Positions 17,542-25,531 of a stretch of DNA of 64,000 bases are shown here, piece after piece (within the stretch, counting starts at the first letter, position 1; each line of letters opens with the position of its first letter). Made by a program: the position numbers and the translations under genes. The notes under the pieces were generated by a model. It ran no database searches and was not told the DNA's origin. It worked only from the letters and a program-made list of their open reading frames with translations. The stretch comes from WHTK01 sp965197795 (lineage in GTDB: Bacteria; Chloroflexota; Dehalococcoidia; DSTF01; WHTK01), in assembly GCA_965197795.1 (NCBI GenBank), contig OZ240228.1:1178001-1242000 (forward strand), given 5' to 3'.

Positions 17542-18869
17542 CTACGTCGCGATTGCGCTCGTAGGCACTCCCGTAGGCACCTGGGTAGTGCGCGCGGCAT
17601 GCCAGTCGGCCAGCGCTTCGTGCCAGACGACCTCGGCCGGCAGGACGGTGGAGCAGGAGCGCCTGCGGTAGGCGTATGGATCTTGAGAGGCGGGCGGCTG
17701 CGTACCTTGCTCGCGCAGCAGCTTGGCGGCGCGGATCAGCTTGCGGCGAGTCATGATGATCATGGTGTCCGTGGTGCCGAGATGCTCGCGATGCCGAGGA
17801 TTGATCGGACCCATGCCAACGGTCATGGCCACATCCTGGAGACGGATGGTGGGGATACCAGTGAAGTTCATCGTGCGCTGGACCTCGCGGTCCATGAGGA
17901 AGTCGTTGGCGCCGTCGGCGACGGGCCACCATGCGGCGAATGGCTTACCGCCCTGTACGGGCTTCATCGGTCCCATGTCGTTCTTCTCGGGTAGCTTCTC
18001 CACCTCCTGGTGCAGGTCACGAGGGCCGTCGAACTTGTCGGTGGGGTGCCAGCGCAGGCCCCAGTGCATCGTCCGGTCGTCATCGATCGGGGTGTACATG
18101 TGCTGGGGTACGGTGCCGTCCGGAGAGCCGGGGAACATGGTGAAGATCGGGAAGAGGTACTGCGTGGTGCGCCAGGAGGTACGACTGGGGCCGTCCTTGC
18201 GGCTGGCGCCGTAGTAGATGCCGTAATCGGTGTCGACGATGTCGAGGTGAGGCGCCTTGTCGGGGTGGTAGACGCCGTAGGTGTCGGGCTGCGAGGCATC
18301 GAGCCGAGCGTGGAGCAGGAAGAGGTGGGAGGTATCGATGTCGCCCTCGAGGGCCTGCATCCAGTTGCACTCGTAAATGCCTTTGTACTGATGGTGGCGC
18401 TGCTCCTCGGGCACGTCGCACCATTCGAAGCGGGGCAGGCCCGGCGGGTCGGCCTGGTTGGGCCCCATGTAGGCCCAGATGACGCCGCCTTGCTCAGCGG
18501 CGCAGTATGCGGTGGCCTGACCTTGCTCTTGAAGTTGCTTTCGGCGGGCTCTGACGGCATGTCGACGCAGGCGCCGGTGACGTCGAACTTCCAGCCGTGA
18601 TAGATGCAGCGCAGCCCGTCCTCTTCGTTGCGGCTGAAGAACAGGGAGGCGCCGCGGTGGGGACAGGCTCCGGCGATAAGGCCGACGGCCCCTGAAGTCG
18701 TGCGGTAGGCGATGAGGTCCTCCCCTAGGAGGTGCACGCGCTGCGGCGGGCCGTCGCTTTCGAGCTCCCAGTCGTAGAGGAGGGGTAGCCAGTACTGGCG
18801 CATGAGGTCGCCCATAGGTGTACCAGGACCGACGCGGCAGAGAAGCTGGTTGTCTTCGATGGAGAGCAT
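17542..18869 (-). CDS. Rieske ring-hydroxylating oxygenase alpha subunit, frameshifted near 18516
   Basis: The ATG at 18869 follows GGGAGG and opens MLSIEDNQLLCRVGPGTPMG. The Rieske ligands Cys69, His71, Cys88 and His91 (CPHRGASLFFSR...CIYHGW) are intact. After ESNFKSKVR the frame fails; the next frame continues ATAYCAAEQGGVIWAYMGP, so one G is missing in AAGGTCAGGCCACC. The second part holds the iron motif DTSHLFLLH and a normal C-terminus; the whole would be about 442 residues. It is the second of five oxygenase paralogues here. No electron-transfer partner lies nearby. Confidence 0.85.
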
Positions 18870-19074
18870 GTGTTTCCTCCCAAAGCGTCCGCACTGAGTC
18901 TACAACAGAGGTCAGATCGAGTGGGAACCGGTGGGATCCCGGTGATCAGCGCCAGCAGTTGCTAGAATTGGCGCGCGCCTGATGCAGGAGGAGTGGGTTC
19001 TCCGGCGTCAGCGAGTAGCTGCGAACCCGTTGAGTACCCTCACCTCGCCGATCAAGCAGAACAGGACAAGAGCA

Positions 19075-20088
19075 ATGAATGATCAAAAGATCCGAGTCGC
19101 GTTCGTCGGAGCCGGCAAGCAGGCCAACTGGCGTCACTATCCGTCCGTGGCGAGCCAGCCGGACGTGGAGCTGGCGGCGCTGAGCGATTGGGATTCCGGC
19201 AAGGCGGCCGAAACCGCGGAACGCTGGGGCGTGCCGAAGACCTACGGCGACTACAAGCAGATGCTGGAGGAGGTCGATCCGCAAGCGGTCTACATCATCA
19301 TGGGTCCGGACGCGATCCAAGAGCCGCTGACGTACGCCTTGCGCCAGGGGCGCAACGTGTTCATCGAGAAGCCGCCCGGCCTGACGCTGAACCAGATCAA
19401 GATGTTTGCCTACCACGCGGAACAGAACGGCTGCCTCTCGATGGTTGGCTGTCAGCGCCGCTACGTCCCGGCGATGACGGCGCTGAAGGCGCGTGTCGAG
19501 GAGCGTGGGCCGATCCACGCTGTGGCCGTGGCCAACCTGAAATCAACGCGGGACTTCGATCGGCCGGGGTCGACAGGGGTGCTCGACCAGCTGACGTCTG
19601 ACGGCATGCACGCGGTGGACAACCTGCGCTGGCTGGCCGGCGGTGATGTCGTGAGCGTCGCGAGCCACGTCAGCACGTTGTACGCGCCGGGGCCGGTGGC
19701 CAACGCTGTGTTCGCGCAGGTCGCGTTTTCCTCCGGCGCAGTGGGACATCTGCAGTACGACCTCGTTTCAGGCGGCTCGCCGATGACGGAGGGGGCAACG
19801 GCGCCGGCCATCTTCCGATCCGAGATCCACGGACGCAATATCAGCGCCTACGTCGACGCGGAGCGGGACAGCTACATCGTCGCCGACAGCGGTGATCGTG
19901 AGGTTTTCGAATCCAAGGAGTTCGGGTTGCCATTTGGTGAGACGTACAACTATTGGCTGGGCTTCTGGCACGAGAGCCGCGAGTTCATCGACTGCGTCAA
20001 GGCAGGGCGGCAGCCGTCTAGCAATCTGGCTGACATGGTCAAGACGTGGGAGCTGATCGAGCAGATCTACGCTGCGGCGAAATCGTAG
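19075..20088 (+). CDS. Gfo/Idh/MocA family oxidoreductase
   Basis: A 337-residue NAD(P)-dependent oxidoreductase. The N-terminal Rossmann motif is VAFVGAGKQANWRH, the EKPPGLTL block carries the family's conserved Lys, and the C-terminal mixed-sheet domain follows from about residue 125. Such enzymes oxidise or reduce sugar-like and cyclitol-like substrates. The ATG at 19075 is preferred because an in-frame start at 18982 would add 31 residues before the Rossmann fold. It is followed after 19 bp by a carboxymuconolactone-decarboxylase-like gene, forming a two-gene unit that ends at a strong terminator. Confidence 0.85.
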   Translation: MNDQKIRVAFVGAGKQANWRHYPSVASQPDVELAALSDWDSGKAAETAERWGVPKTYGDYKQMLEEVDPQAVYIIMGPDAIQEPLTYALRQGRNVFIEKPPGLTLNQIKMFAYHAEQNGCLSMVGCQRRYVPAMTALKARVEERGPIHAVAVANLKSTRDFDRPGSTGVLDQLTSDGMHAVDNLRWLAGGDVVSVASHVSTLYAPGPVANAVFAQVAFSSGAVGHLQYDLVSGGSPMTEGATAPAIFRSEIHGRNISAYVDAERDSYIVADSGDREVFESKEFGLPFGETYNYWLGFWHESREFIDCVKAGRQPSSNLADMVKTWELIEQIYAAAKS

Positions 20089-20107
20089 CGGGACGAGGGA
20101 GAAGACG

Positions 20108-20656
20108 ATGCCGAGAATCGAGCCGGTTTCTGACAAATCGCAGGTGGCGGCCGAGCATCACGGCGTGGTAGACGTCGTGATTGAGACCTTCGGGTCGATA
20201 CGCGGGCCGCACAGCATTCTGCTGCACAGCCCGGCGATGGATAAGCTGGCGCTGGAGCTGGGCAACTACTTTCGCTACAACTCGCTTCTGCAGTCTCCGG
20301 AGAAGGAGCTTGCAATCATCACGGCGGCGCGTGAGAAGGACTGCCTCTACGTCTGGGCGGCGCAGGTAGCCGCGGGACGCCGAGGCGGTCTGCGCGAGGA
20401 AGCCATCGCGGTTGTGAAAGAACGCCGCGATGTTTCAGAGCTGGAGCCGCATGAGGCTGAGATCGTGACGTACGTGCGGCAGCTGTTCCAGGACAACAGG
20501 GTTGACCAGGCAACGTTCGACGCGCTGAAAAATCGCTACGGCGAGCAGTGGTTACTTGAGATGACGACCGTCGTCGGCTACTACGGCATGCTCGGAGGTG
20601 TGGCAAACGCTGTTGAGCTGCCGGGCCCGGCGGATGGAGACGTGCTGCCCGTGTAG
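20108..20656 (+). CDS. Carboxymuconolactone decarboxylase-like (AhpD-fold) protein
   Basis: A 182-residue all-helical protein with the CMD/AhpD layout: an early HSPAMDKLALELGNYFRYN helix, then LAIITAAREKDCLYVWAAQV and a C-terminal VVGYYGMLGGVANAV helix. In AhpD-type proteins the central helix carries CxxC and His; here only one Cys remains (DCLYVW), so a peroxidase role is unlikely and a decarboxylase or binding role is more likely. It shares a transcript with the Gfo/Idh/MocA gene. Confidence 0.75.
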   Translation: MPRIEPVSDKSQVAAEHHGVVDVVIETFGSIRGPHSILLHSPAMDKLALELGNYFRYNSLLQSPEKELAIITAAREKDCLYVWAAQVAAGRRGGLREEAIAVVKERRDVSELEPHEAEIVTYVRQLFQDNRVDQATFDALKNRYGEQWLLEMTTVVGYYGMLGGVANAVELPGPADGDVLPV

Positions 20657-20685
20657 CGGATAACCGACGTATTCGATGTCGGGAT

Positions 20686-20723
20686 AAGAGGAACCGCCTC
20701 CACGAATGGAGGCGGTTCCTCTT
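20686..20723. terminator. Strong bidirectional terminator hairpin
   Basis: A perfect 17-bp stem (arm AAGAGGAACCGCCTCCA) closes on a CGAA tetraloop, with A and T pairs at the base. It lies between the convergent CMD-like gene and the Rieske gene ending at 20754 and can serve both. Confidence 0.85.
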
Positions 20724-20753
20724 CAGTTGATGCCGGTTTTCGTAGCCCGAGGG

Positions 20754-22124
20754 CTACGAAACAGCCGGCGCGAAGAGCTCTTCGGGCTTGTGCTCGATGA
20801 AGGCCGCCTGCAGACTTTCGGTGGCCTTACGCCAGTCCACGGACCGGGGCAGGATGACTCCGCCGGAGCGGTAGTGATAGATCGTCGGGTCATCTACTCC
20901 GGGCGGTAGCGTGCCTTCCCCGGCAAGCGACTTTGCAGCCTTGATCAGGCGGCGTCGCGTACGGATGACCATGGCATCGCTGGTACCGAGGTGCTCGTGG
21001 GTACGCTCGTAGATCGTACCCATGCTTTCCGTGATGGCCTGATCCTGCGTGTGAATACCGGCAATGCCGGTGAAGCTGGTCCCGTTGGCCTGGGCCTCGC
21101 GGTCGATCTGGTAGTCGTTCTCACGGTTCTGGGTCAGGCGGAACTTGCCCATCCAGTGCGATTCGTCTGGGAGGTACTGGAAGCCTTGGAGCTGGCGCAC
21201 AGGCCTGGAGGCATCGGCGCCCTTCTTCGCGGCCTCGGCGTCACCCTGGCCGGCGCTGGCGTTGTTGAAGGCCAGCGTGCTGGGCACTGCGAAGCTCCAG
21301 AACATCATGTGGTCGTCGTCGATCGGGACCCAGGCGCGGACCAAGATCTGCTGGCCGAGCAATCCCGTCGGGATCATGGTGTAGAACGGGAAGAGGAAGT
21401 GAGCGACGCGCCAGTAGTAGGTGTCGGCTTCGGCGGGCCGGTAGGTGCCGTAGGAGGTGCCGAACTCGGTTTCGACCACGTCGTAGCGCGGCGCCTTGTC
21501 GGCGATGGTGTAGTAGTCGAAGGACTTCGGCTTGGTCTCCTCGAGTTTGTTGGCTCCCAGGTGGAGGTAGGCGAGGTGGCTCGTGTCGATGTCGCCTTCG
21601 AGGCCCTGGACCCAGTTGCAGTCGCGCAGCGCCTTCTCTACCTTGATGCCCTTCTCCGGAACCATGTTGGGCTCAATGTCGGGCAGCGGCGGCAAGTCGT
21701 TTCGGCTACGGGTGCCCATGTAGGCCCAGACGACGCCGTTGCGCTCGTGCGTCGGGTAGGCGTGGGCACGGACCTTGCCCTTGAAGTTGCTCTCGGCCGG
21801 CTCGGACGGCATGTCGACACAGTCGCCGGTGACGTCGAACTTCCAGCCGTGGTAGACACAGCGCAGGCCGTCTTCTTCGTTACGGCCGAAGAACAGGGAG
21901 GCGCCGCGGTGGGGGCAGGAGTTGGCGACCAGGCCAACGTCGCCGCTCGTGGTGCGGAAACCGACGAGGTTCTCGCCGAGAATGCGCACTTTCTGGGGAG
22001 GAGAATCGGGCGCTGCCAGCTCGTCGGACTTGAAAACAGGGATCCAATATTGCCTGATGACGTCACCCATAGGCGTGCCGGGTCCGACTCGGCAGAGAAT
22101 GTCGTTGTCTTGCTTGCTTAGCAT
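20754..22124 (-). CDS. Rieske ring-hydroxylating oxygenase, alpha subunit
   Basis: An intact 456-residue oxygenase. Rieske ligands: Cys70, His72, Cys89, His92 (CPHRGASLFFGR...CVYHGW); iron site: Asp180, His183, His188 (DTSHLAYLH). AAGGAGG lies 5 bp before the ATG. It shares with three other paralogues in this window the block DMPSEPAESNFK, which seems to mark this local subfamily. It is divergent from an SDR gene, and a TTA-N4-ACTTAAG element between them recurs at the MarR-HpaB promoter. The ring substrate is unknown; no reductase gene is adjacent. Confidence 0.9.
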   Translation of the reverse strand: MLSKQDNDILCRVGPGTPMGDVIRQYWIPVFKSDELAAPDSPPQKVRILGENLVGFRTTSGDVGLVANSCPHRGASLFFGRNEEDGLRCVYHGWKFDVTGDCVDMPSEPAESNFKGKVRAHAYPTHERNGVVWAYMGTRSRNDLPPLPDIEPNMVPEKGIKVEKALRDCNWVQGLEGDIDTSHLAYLHLGANKLEETKPKSFDYYTIADKAPRYDVVETEFGTSYGTYRPAEADTYYWRVAHFLFPFYTMIPTGLLGQQILVRAWVPIDDDHMMFWSFAVPSTLAFNNASAGQGDAEAAKKGADASRPVRQLQGFQYLPDESHWMGKFRLTQNRENDYQIDREAQANGTSFTGIAGIHTQDQAITESMGTIYERTHEHLGTSDAMVIRTRRRLIKAAKSLAGEGTLPPGVDDPTIYHYRSGGVILPRSVDWRKATESLQAAFIEHKPEELFAPAVS

Positions 22125-22175
22125 CGCGACCTCCTTACGACTGCATCGATTCTACTGCAATTGACGGCGCAATGC

Positions 22176-22210
22176 TTAGGCAACTTAAGAGACTATGGGA
22201 GAGACTCTTA
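22176..22210. promoter_or_regulatory. Candidate MarR-family operator between divergent Rieske and SDR genes
   Basis: TTA-N4-ACTTAAG occurs at 22176-22189, identical in form to the element at 23827-23840 in front of the HpaB-type gene. It is followed by a TAAGAG/CTCTTA inverted repeat (22186-22191 and 22205-22210). A TATAAT box for the SDR gene lies at 22244-22249. Control by the nearby MarR protein is inference. Confidence 0.35.
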
Positions 22211-22284
22211 GCCGGACAAGGTACCGCGCCAGGCCCGGAGTCTTATAATTCCGAAGCCAGTTAGAGCAGCAATAGGAGGGTTTC

Positions 22285-23190
22285 GTGTCAGTTGAGGGCA
22301 AGGTGGTTCTTATTACAGGCGCCGCGCGGGGAATGGGACGCGAAATGACGCGTGCGTTCCTGGATACGGGTGCGAAGGTGATCGCGACGGACCTGTCGTG
22401 GATACCTACGGGAGTCTCGAACGACGATTACGACTTTGGCGCTGAGATCAAGGACGACGAGAGCGTCCTGATCGGGGTCATGGACGTGACGCTGCAGTCG
22501 CACGTTGACGCGATCTACAACAAGGCGATGGCGAAGTTCGGCACCATCGACGTGATCATCGCCAACGGTGGCACCCGGCAGCGCGACCTTTATCTCGATA
22601 CTCACGGTAGCGTGAGCGTGTTCGAGACCGACGTCAGCGAGTGGGAGAGGATGTTCGGCACGCACGTGTTCGGCAACCTGCGCGTGATCAAGAAGTTTGC
22701 GCAGCCGATGCTGGAGAAGGGTCGTGGCAGCATCGTCACAGTGGCATCGAGCCAGGTGCTGAATGCCCACAGCGCGGGACAGGGCGAAGCCTCGGGCTAC
22801 GGCCTGAGCCGAGAGGGCTCATACCAGCCGGCAAAGCTGGCGATGTGTTCGATGACGACGTACCTGGCGCAGGAGCTGAAGGGGTCCAACATCGCGGCTA
22901 ACGTGCTTTTGCCCGGCCACACGGCGACAACGGGCTCCGACGAGCAGGAGAAGGTACGCAACGAGATCCGCGAGCGCAGCGGTCAGGCGAGGCCGAACTG
23001 GGTGCCGCGCCGGGTACGCGCCGACAACGTGGTGCCGCTGGCGTTGTTCCTGGCGGAGCAGGATGCCAGCGGAGTGACCGGTCAGTGGGTCAGCGCGATG
23101 GGCTACAACGAGGAGCACGGGCTCGGGGGCTTCGAGACCTGGGGATACGAAGCGGACCTTGCAGCCGCGAAGGCGAGCGGAGCCCTGTAA
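22285..23190 (+). CDS. SDR family NAD(P)-dependent oxidoreductase
   Basis: A 301-residue short-chain dehydrogenase. The cofactor motif TGAARGMG is at residues 11-18 and the catalytic pair is Tyr180/Lys184 in SYQPAKLAM; the usual NNAG is IANGG here. A longer insertion before the active site (GQGEASGYGLSREG) and a C-terminal tail separate it from the SDR at 7465. The GTG start follows AGGAGGG. The length and inserts resemble the mycofactocin-type or carveol-dehydrogenase-like SDRs, but that is not certain. It lies between a divergent Rieske gene and a convergent MarR gene. Confidence 0.85.
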   Translation: MSVEGKVVLITGAARGMGREMTRAFLDTGAKVIATDLSWIPTGVSNDDYDFGAEIKDDESVLIGVMDVTLQSHVDAIYNKAMAKFGTIDVIIANGGTRQRDLYLDTHGSVSVFETDVSEWERMFGTHVFGNLRVIKKFAQPMLEKGRGSIVTVASSQVLNAHSAGQGEASGYGLSREGSYQPAKLAMCSMTTYLAQELKGSNIAANVLLPGHTATTGSDEQEKVRNEIRERSGQARPNWVPRRVRADNVVPLALFLAEQDASGVTGQWVSAMGYNEEHGLGGFETWGYEADLAAAKASGAL

Positions 23191-23199
23191 GCGGCTAAA

Positions 23200-23733
23200 T
23201 CAGGGGCGCTTGCGTCGTTCGACGGAGTGGCGGACCTTGTCCAGCAGGCGATGTAGTTCGGCCCGCTCGGCGCTCGTCAGCTCGCTGCACGAATCCTGCA
23301 TGAAGTCGACGATCGCGGGGATAAGCCTGGCGGCCATTTCGCCGCCCTTCGCCGTAAGACGAGCGTGGACAACGCGCCTGTCGGCGGGGCTCACGACGCG
23401 TTCGACCCAGCCTTCGGCAACCAGCCCGTCGATTAGTTGAGTAACGTTGGCGCCGGATACTCGCAACGTCTGGGCCAGTTCGCTCTGAGCAATGGCGTTC
23501 TCAGGGCTGAGGTAAAGCGAGCGGACGATCGTGTAACGGGGTCGGGTGAGATCGAAGCCGACATCCTGAATCGCGGTCTCAATGCCGCGTGTCAGGATTC
23601 CGGAGGTGGCAGTTACGTCCAGGTGGGCCGCCAACGCTTCGGCGTCGGCCTCCGGGAACGCCTGGATGTAACTATCGAGCGTCCTGTTTGATGGTGGTGC
23701 GTCAGCCTGGCCGACGCCAGCCGGATCTTTCAT
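23200..23733 (-). CDS. MarR family transcriptional regulator
   Basis: A 177-residue winged-helix regulator. The recognition region AQSELAQTLRVSGANVTQLIDGLVAEGWVER and the wing VSPADRRVVHARLTAKG match the MarR family, with dimerising helices at both ends. These proteins usually repress divergent catabolic genes until a phenolic ligand binds. The gene is divergent from the HpaB-type monooxygenase gene, and a palindrome TACTTAAGTA lies just after that gene's promoter. It is therefore the likely local regulator of HpaB and possibly of the Rieske/SDR pair. Confidence 0.85.
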   Translation of the reverse strand: MKDPAGVGQADAPPSNRTLDSYIQAFPEADAEALAAHLDVTATSGILTRGIETAIQDVGFDLTRPRYTIVRSLYLSPENAIAQSELAQTLRVSGANVTQLIDGLVAEGWVERVVSPADRRVVHARLTAKGGEMAARLIPAIVDFMQDSCSELTSAERAELHRLLDKVRHSVERRKRP

Positions 23734-23787
23734 TCGTCGCCATCTCCTTTGACCGCGATAGCTTACGTTGCCGGAAGGGAGTCCTGC

Positions 23788-23815
23788 TTGACACGACCGG
23801 CCGAGTGCTTATGAT
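23788..23815 (+). promoter_or_regulatory. Sigma-70 promoter of the HpaB-type gene
   Basis: TTGACA (23788-23793) and TATGAT (23810-23815) are separated by 16 bp. Transcription would start near 23822, directly in front of the candidate MarR operator. Confidence 0.7.
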
Positions 23816-23826
23816 AAACCTAATAA

Positions 23827-23842
23827 TTAATCTACTTAAGTA
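23827..23842. promoter_or_regulatory. Candidate MarR operator
   Basis: TTA-N4-ACTTAAG at 23827-23840 contains the perfect palindrome TACTTAAGTA (23833-23842). It lies just downstream of the -10 box, where a bound repressor would block the HpaB-type gene. The same element is found at 22176-22189. Confidence 0.45.
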
Positions 23843-23860
23843 ACTAGGGGAAATCAAGCG

Positions 23861-25402
23861 ATGACTTCTAAACAATCCACAACTTCCACAGCCGCCGCCA
23901 CGAACGGAACGAACGGTAAAGTTGCCGCGATGGGGCCGGGCGCCATGACCGGGGCACGCTACATCGAAAGCCTGCGCGACGGGCGCGAGGTGTGGCTGGA
24001 CGGCAAGCGCATCGATGATGTCACAACGCACCCGGCGTTCAAGGACATGATTCACGCCCTGGCGGACGTCTATGACAAACAGAACAACGAGTACCGCGAC
24101 GAAATGACCTACGTCGACCCCGAAAGCGGGGTGCGGACCAGCCTGTCCTGGCTGATCCCGAAGAGCTTCGAAGAATCGGCCCTGAAGCGGCGCAACAGCC
24201 AGCTGTGGAACAAGATGACCTGGGGCCAGCTGGGCCGCAGCCCGGACGTCCTGGCGCCGTTCATCTGCAATATGGTGCCGCGCCGCGAGCAGTTCTCGTC
24301 GTTTAAGAATGACAACTGCGACTTCGGCGAAAACATCCTCAATTACTACCGCTATTGCCGCGACAACGACCTCTTCCTGACCCACGCGTTGGGCGACCCG
24401 CAGGTCGACCGTAGCGGTCAGGCGCAGAATGAGCGGCGGGCGACGCCGGAGGACGAGGAGATCGCGTTGCACGTGGTGGAGGAGACGGCGGAGGGCGTCA
24501 TCGTCACCGGCGGCAAGCAGCTTTCGACGGCGGCGGTGCATAGCCACGAGACCTACGTTTCGCTTTCGGCCACGTTCTTCGCGCGTAACGACCCGCGCTT
24601 CGTGCTGGCGTTCTCGATCCCATCCAATGCGAAGGGCTTGAAGATCCTGGCTCGCGAGCCGGTGGGACGCTGGTTCGGCTCCTGGGGCCACCCCTTGCAG
24701 GCACTGGACGAGCAGGACTGCATGCTGTTCTTCGAGCGCGTCCTGGTGCCGTGGGACCGCCTCTTTTTCCTGTACGAGTCGCCTTCGCGAGTGTTCTCGT
24801 TTGCGGGACCCGGTGGCGCGGACGCGAACTTCGCGGGCTGGGCGAACCTGGAGCGGGCGCTGTTCCGCTACCGCTTGATGACAGCCGTAGCGACGATGAT
24901 CACGGAAGCGATCGGCGTTAACGAGTTTCGCGAAGTGAACTCCAAGCTGGGTGAAATGACGGCGAACGTCGAGATGCTACGGTTGGCCATGGACGGCCTG
25001 GAGCACTCGGGCAGGCGCTTCGGGACGCCTTCCGGTCCGATTGGCATCTGGATGGCTCAGACGACCTGGCGCATGACGGAGCTGCTACGCGAGCTATGCG
25101 GCTCGGGCATCGTGATGCAGCCTAGCGAGAACGATCTGGCGAGCCCAGAGCTGCGTCCCTATCTGCAGCAATTCATGCGGGGCAAGGACGTTGACGTCGA
25201 GTACAAGTCACGGCTGTTTCGGCTGGCTCACGACCTTGCGATGTCGTCGTTCGGTATGCGCCAGGACATTTACGAGTACTGGCACGGCGGCGACCCGACC
25301 CGGAACCGGATCAACCTGCACCGTGGTTACGACCAGTCGGACATCATCGAGCAGATCAAGGAGTTGATCTCCAAGCCGTTACCGCACGGCGAGGTCGAGT
25401 AA
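23861..25402 (+). CDS. 4-hydroxyphenylacetate 3-hydroxylase family (HpaB-type) FADH2 monooxygenase
   Basis: A 513-residue member of the HpaB/acyl-CoA dehydrogenase-fold monooxygenases, which hydroxylate phenols ortho to the OH with reduced FAD. Marks include MTGARYIESLRDGREVWLDG near the start, the central VTGGKQLSTAAVHSH, and LFFERVLVPWDRLFF. The first 25 residues are a low-complexity Ser/Thr/Ala/Asn leader, unusual for the family. A flavin reductase partner (HpaC) is not in the window. A clear promoter and a palindromic operator candidate precede it, and it is divergent from a MarR gene, so induction by an aromatic ligand is likely. Confidence 0.85.
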   Translation: MTSKQSTTSTAAATNGTNGKVAAMGPGAMTGARYIESLRDGREVWLDGKRIDDVTTHPAFKDMIHALADVYDKQNNEYRDEMTYVDPESGVRTSLSWLIPKSFEESALKRRNSQLWNKMTWGQLGRSPDVLAPFICNMVPRREQFSSFKNDNCDFGENILNYYRYCRDNDLFLTHALGDPQVDRSGQAQNERRATPEDEEIALHVVEETAEGVIVTGGKQLSTAAVHSHETYVSLSATFFARNDPRFVLAFSIPSNAKGLKILAREPVGRWFGSWGHPLQALDEQDCMLFFERVLVPWDRLFFLYESPSRVFSFAGPGGADANFAGWANLERALFRYRLMTAVATMITEAIGVNEFREVNSKLGEMTANVEMLRLAMDGLEHSGRRFGTPSGPIGIWMAQTTWRMTELLRELCGSGIVMQPSENDLASPELRPYLQQFMRGKDVDVEYKSRLFRLAHDLAMSSFGMRQDIYEYWHGGDPTRNRINLHRGYDQSDIIEQIKELISKPLPHGEVE

Positions 25403-25431
25403 CTCCCAGCAGTCCCCGGTTAGCAATGCGT

Positions 25432-25467
25432 TTAGAGCAGCTCCTCATGCATGACGGGCTGCTCTAA
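25432..25467 (+). terminator. Hairpin terminator after HpaB-type gene
   Basis: The arms TTAGAGCAGC and GCTGCTCTAA pair perfectly around a 16-base loop and are followed by CTTTG. It lies between convergent genes and may serve both. Confidence 0.65.
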
Positions 25468-25531
25468 CTTTGCGTCTTCAAGGCACAAGATCGCGCCGAG
25501 AGAGTTGACTTGAAGCCGTAATCGGTCGTGC

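Noticed and set aside
17533..17547. Palindrome ACGTAGCGGCTACGT at the end of the Rieske gene, considered as a terminator
   Set aside because: No T-run follows on either strand and it overlaps the end of the coding region.
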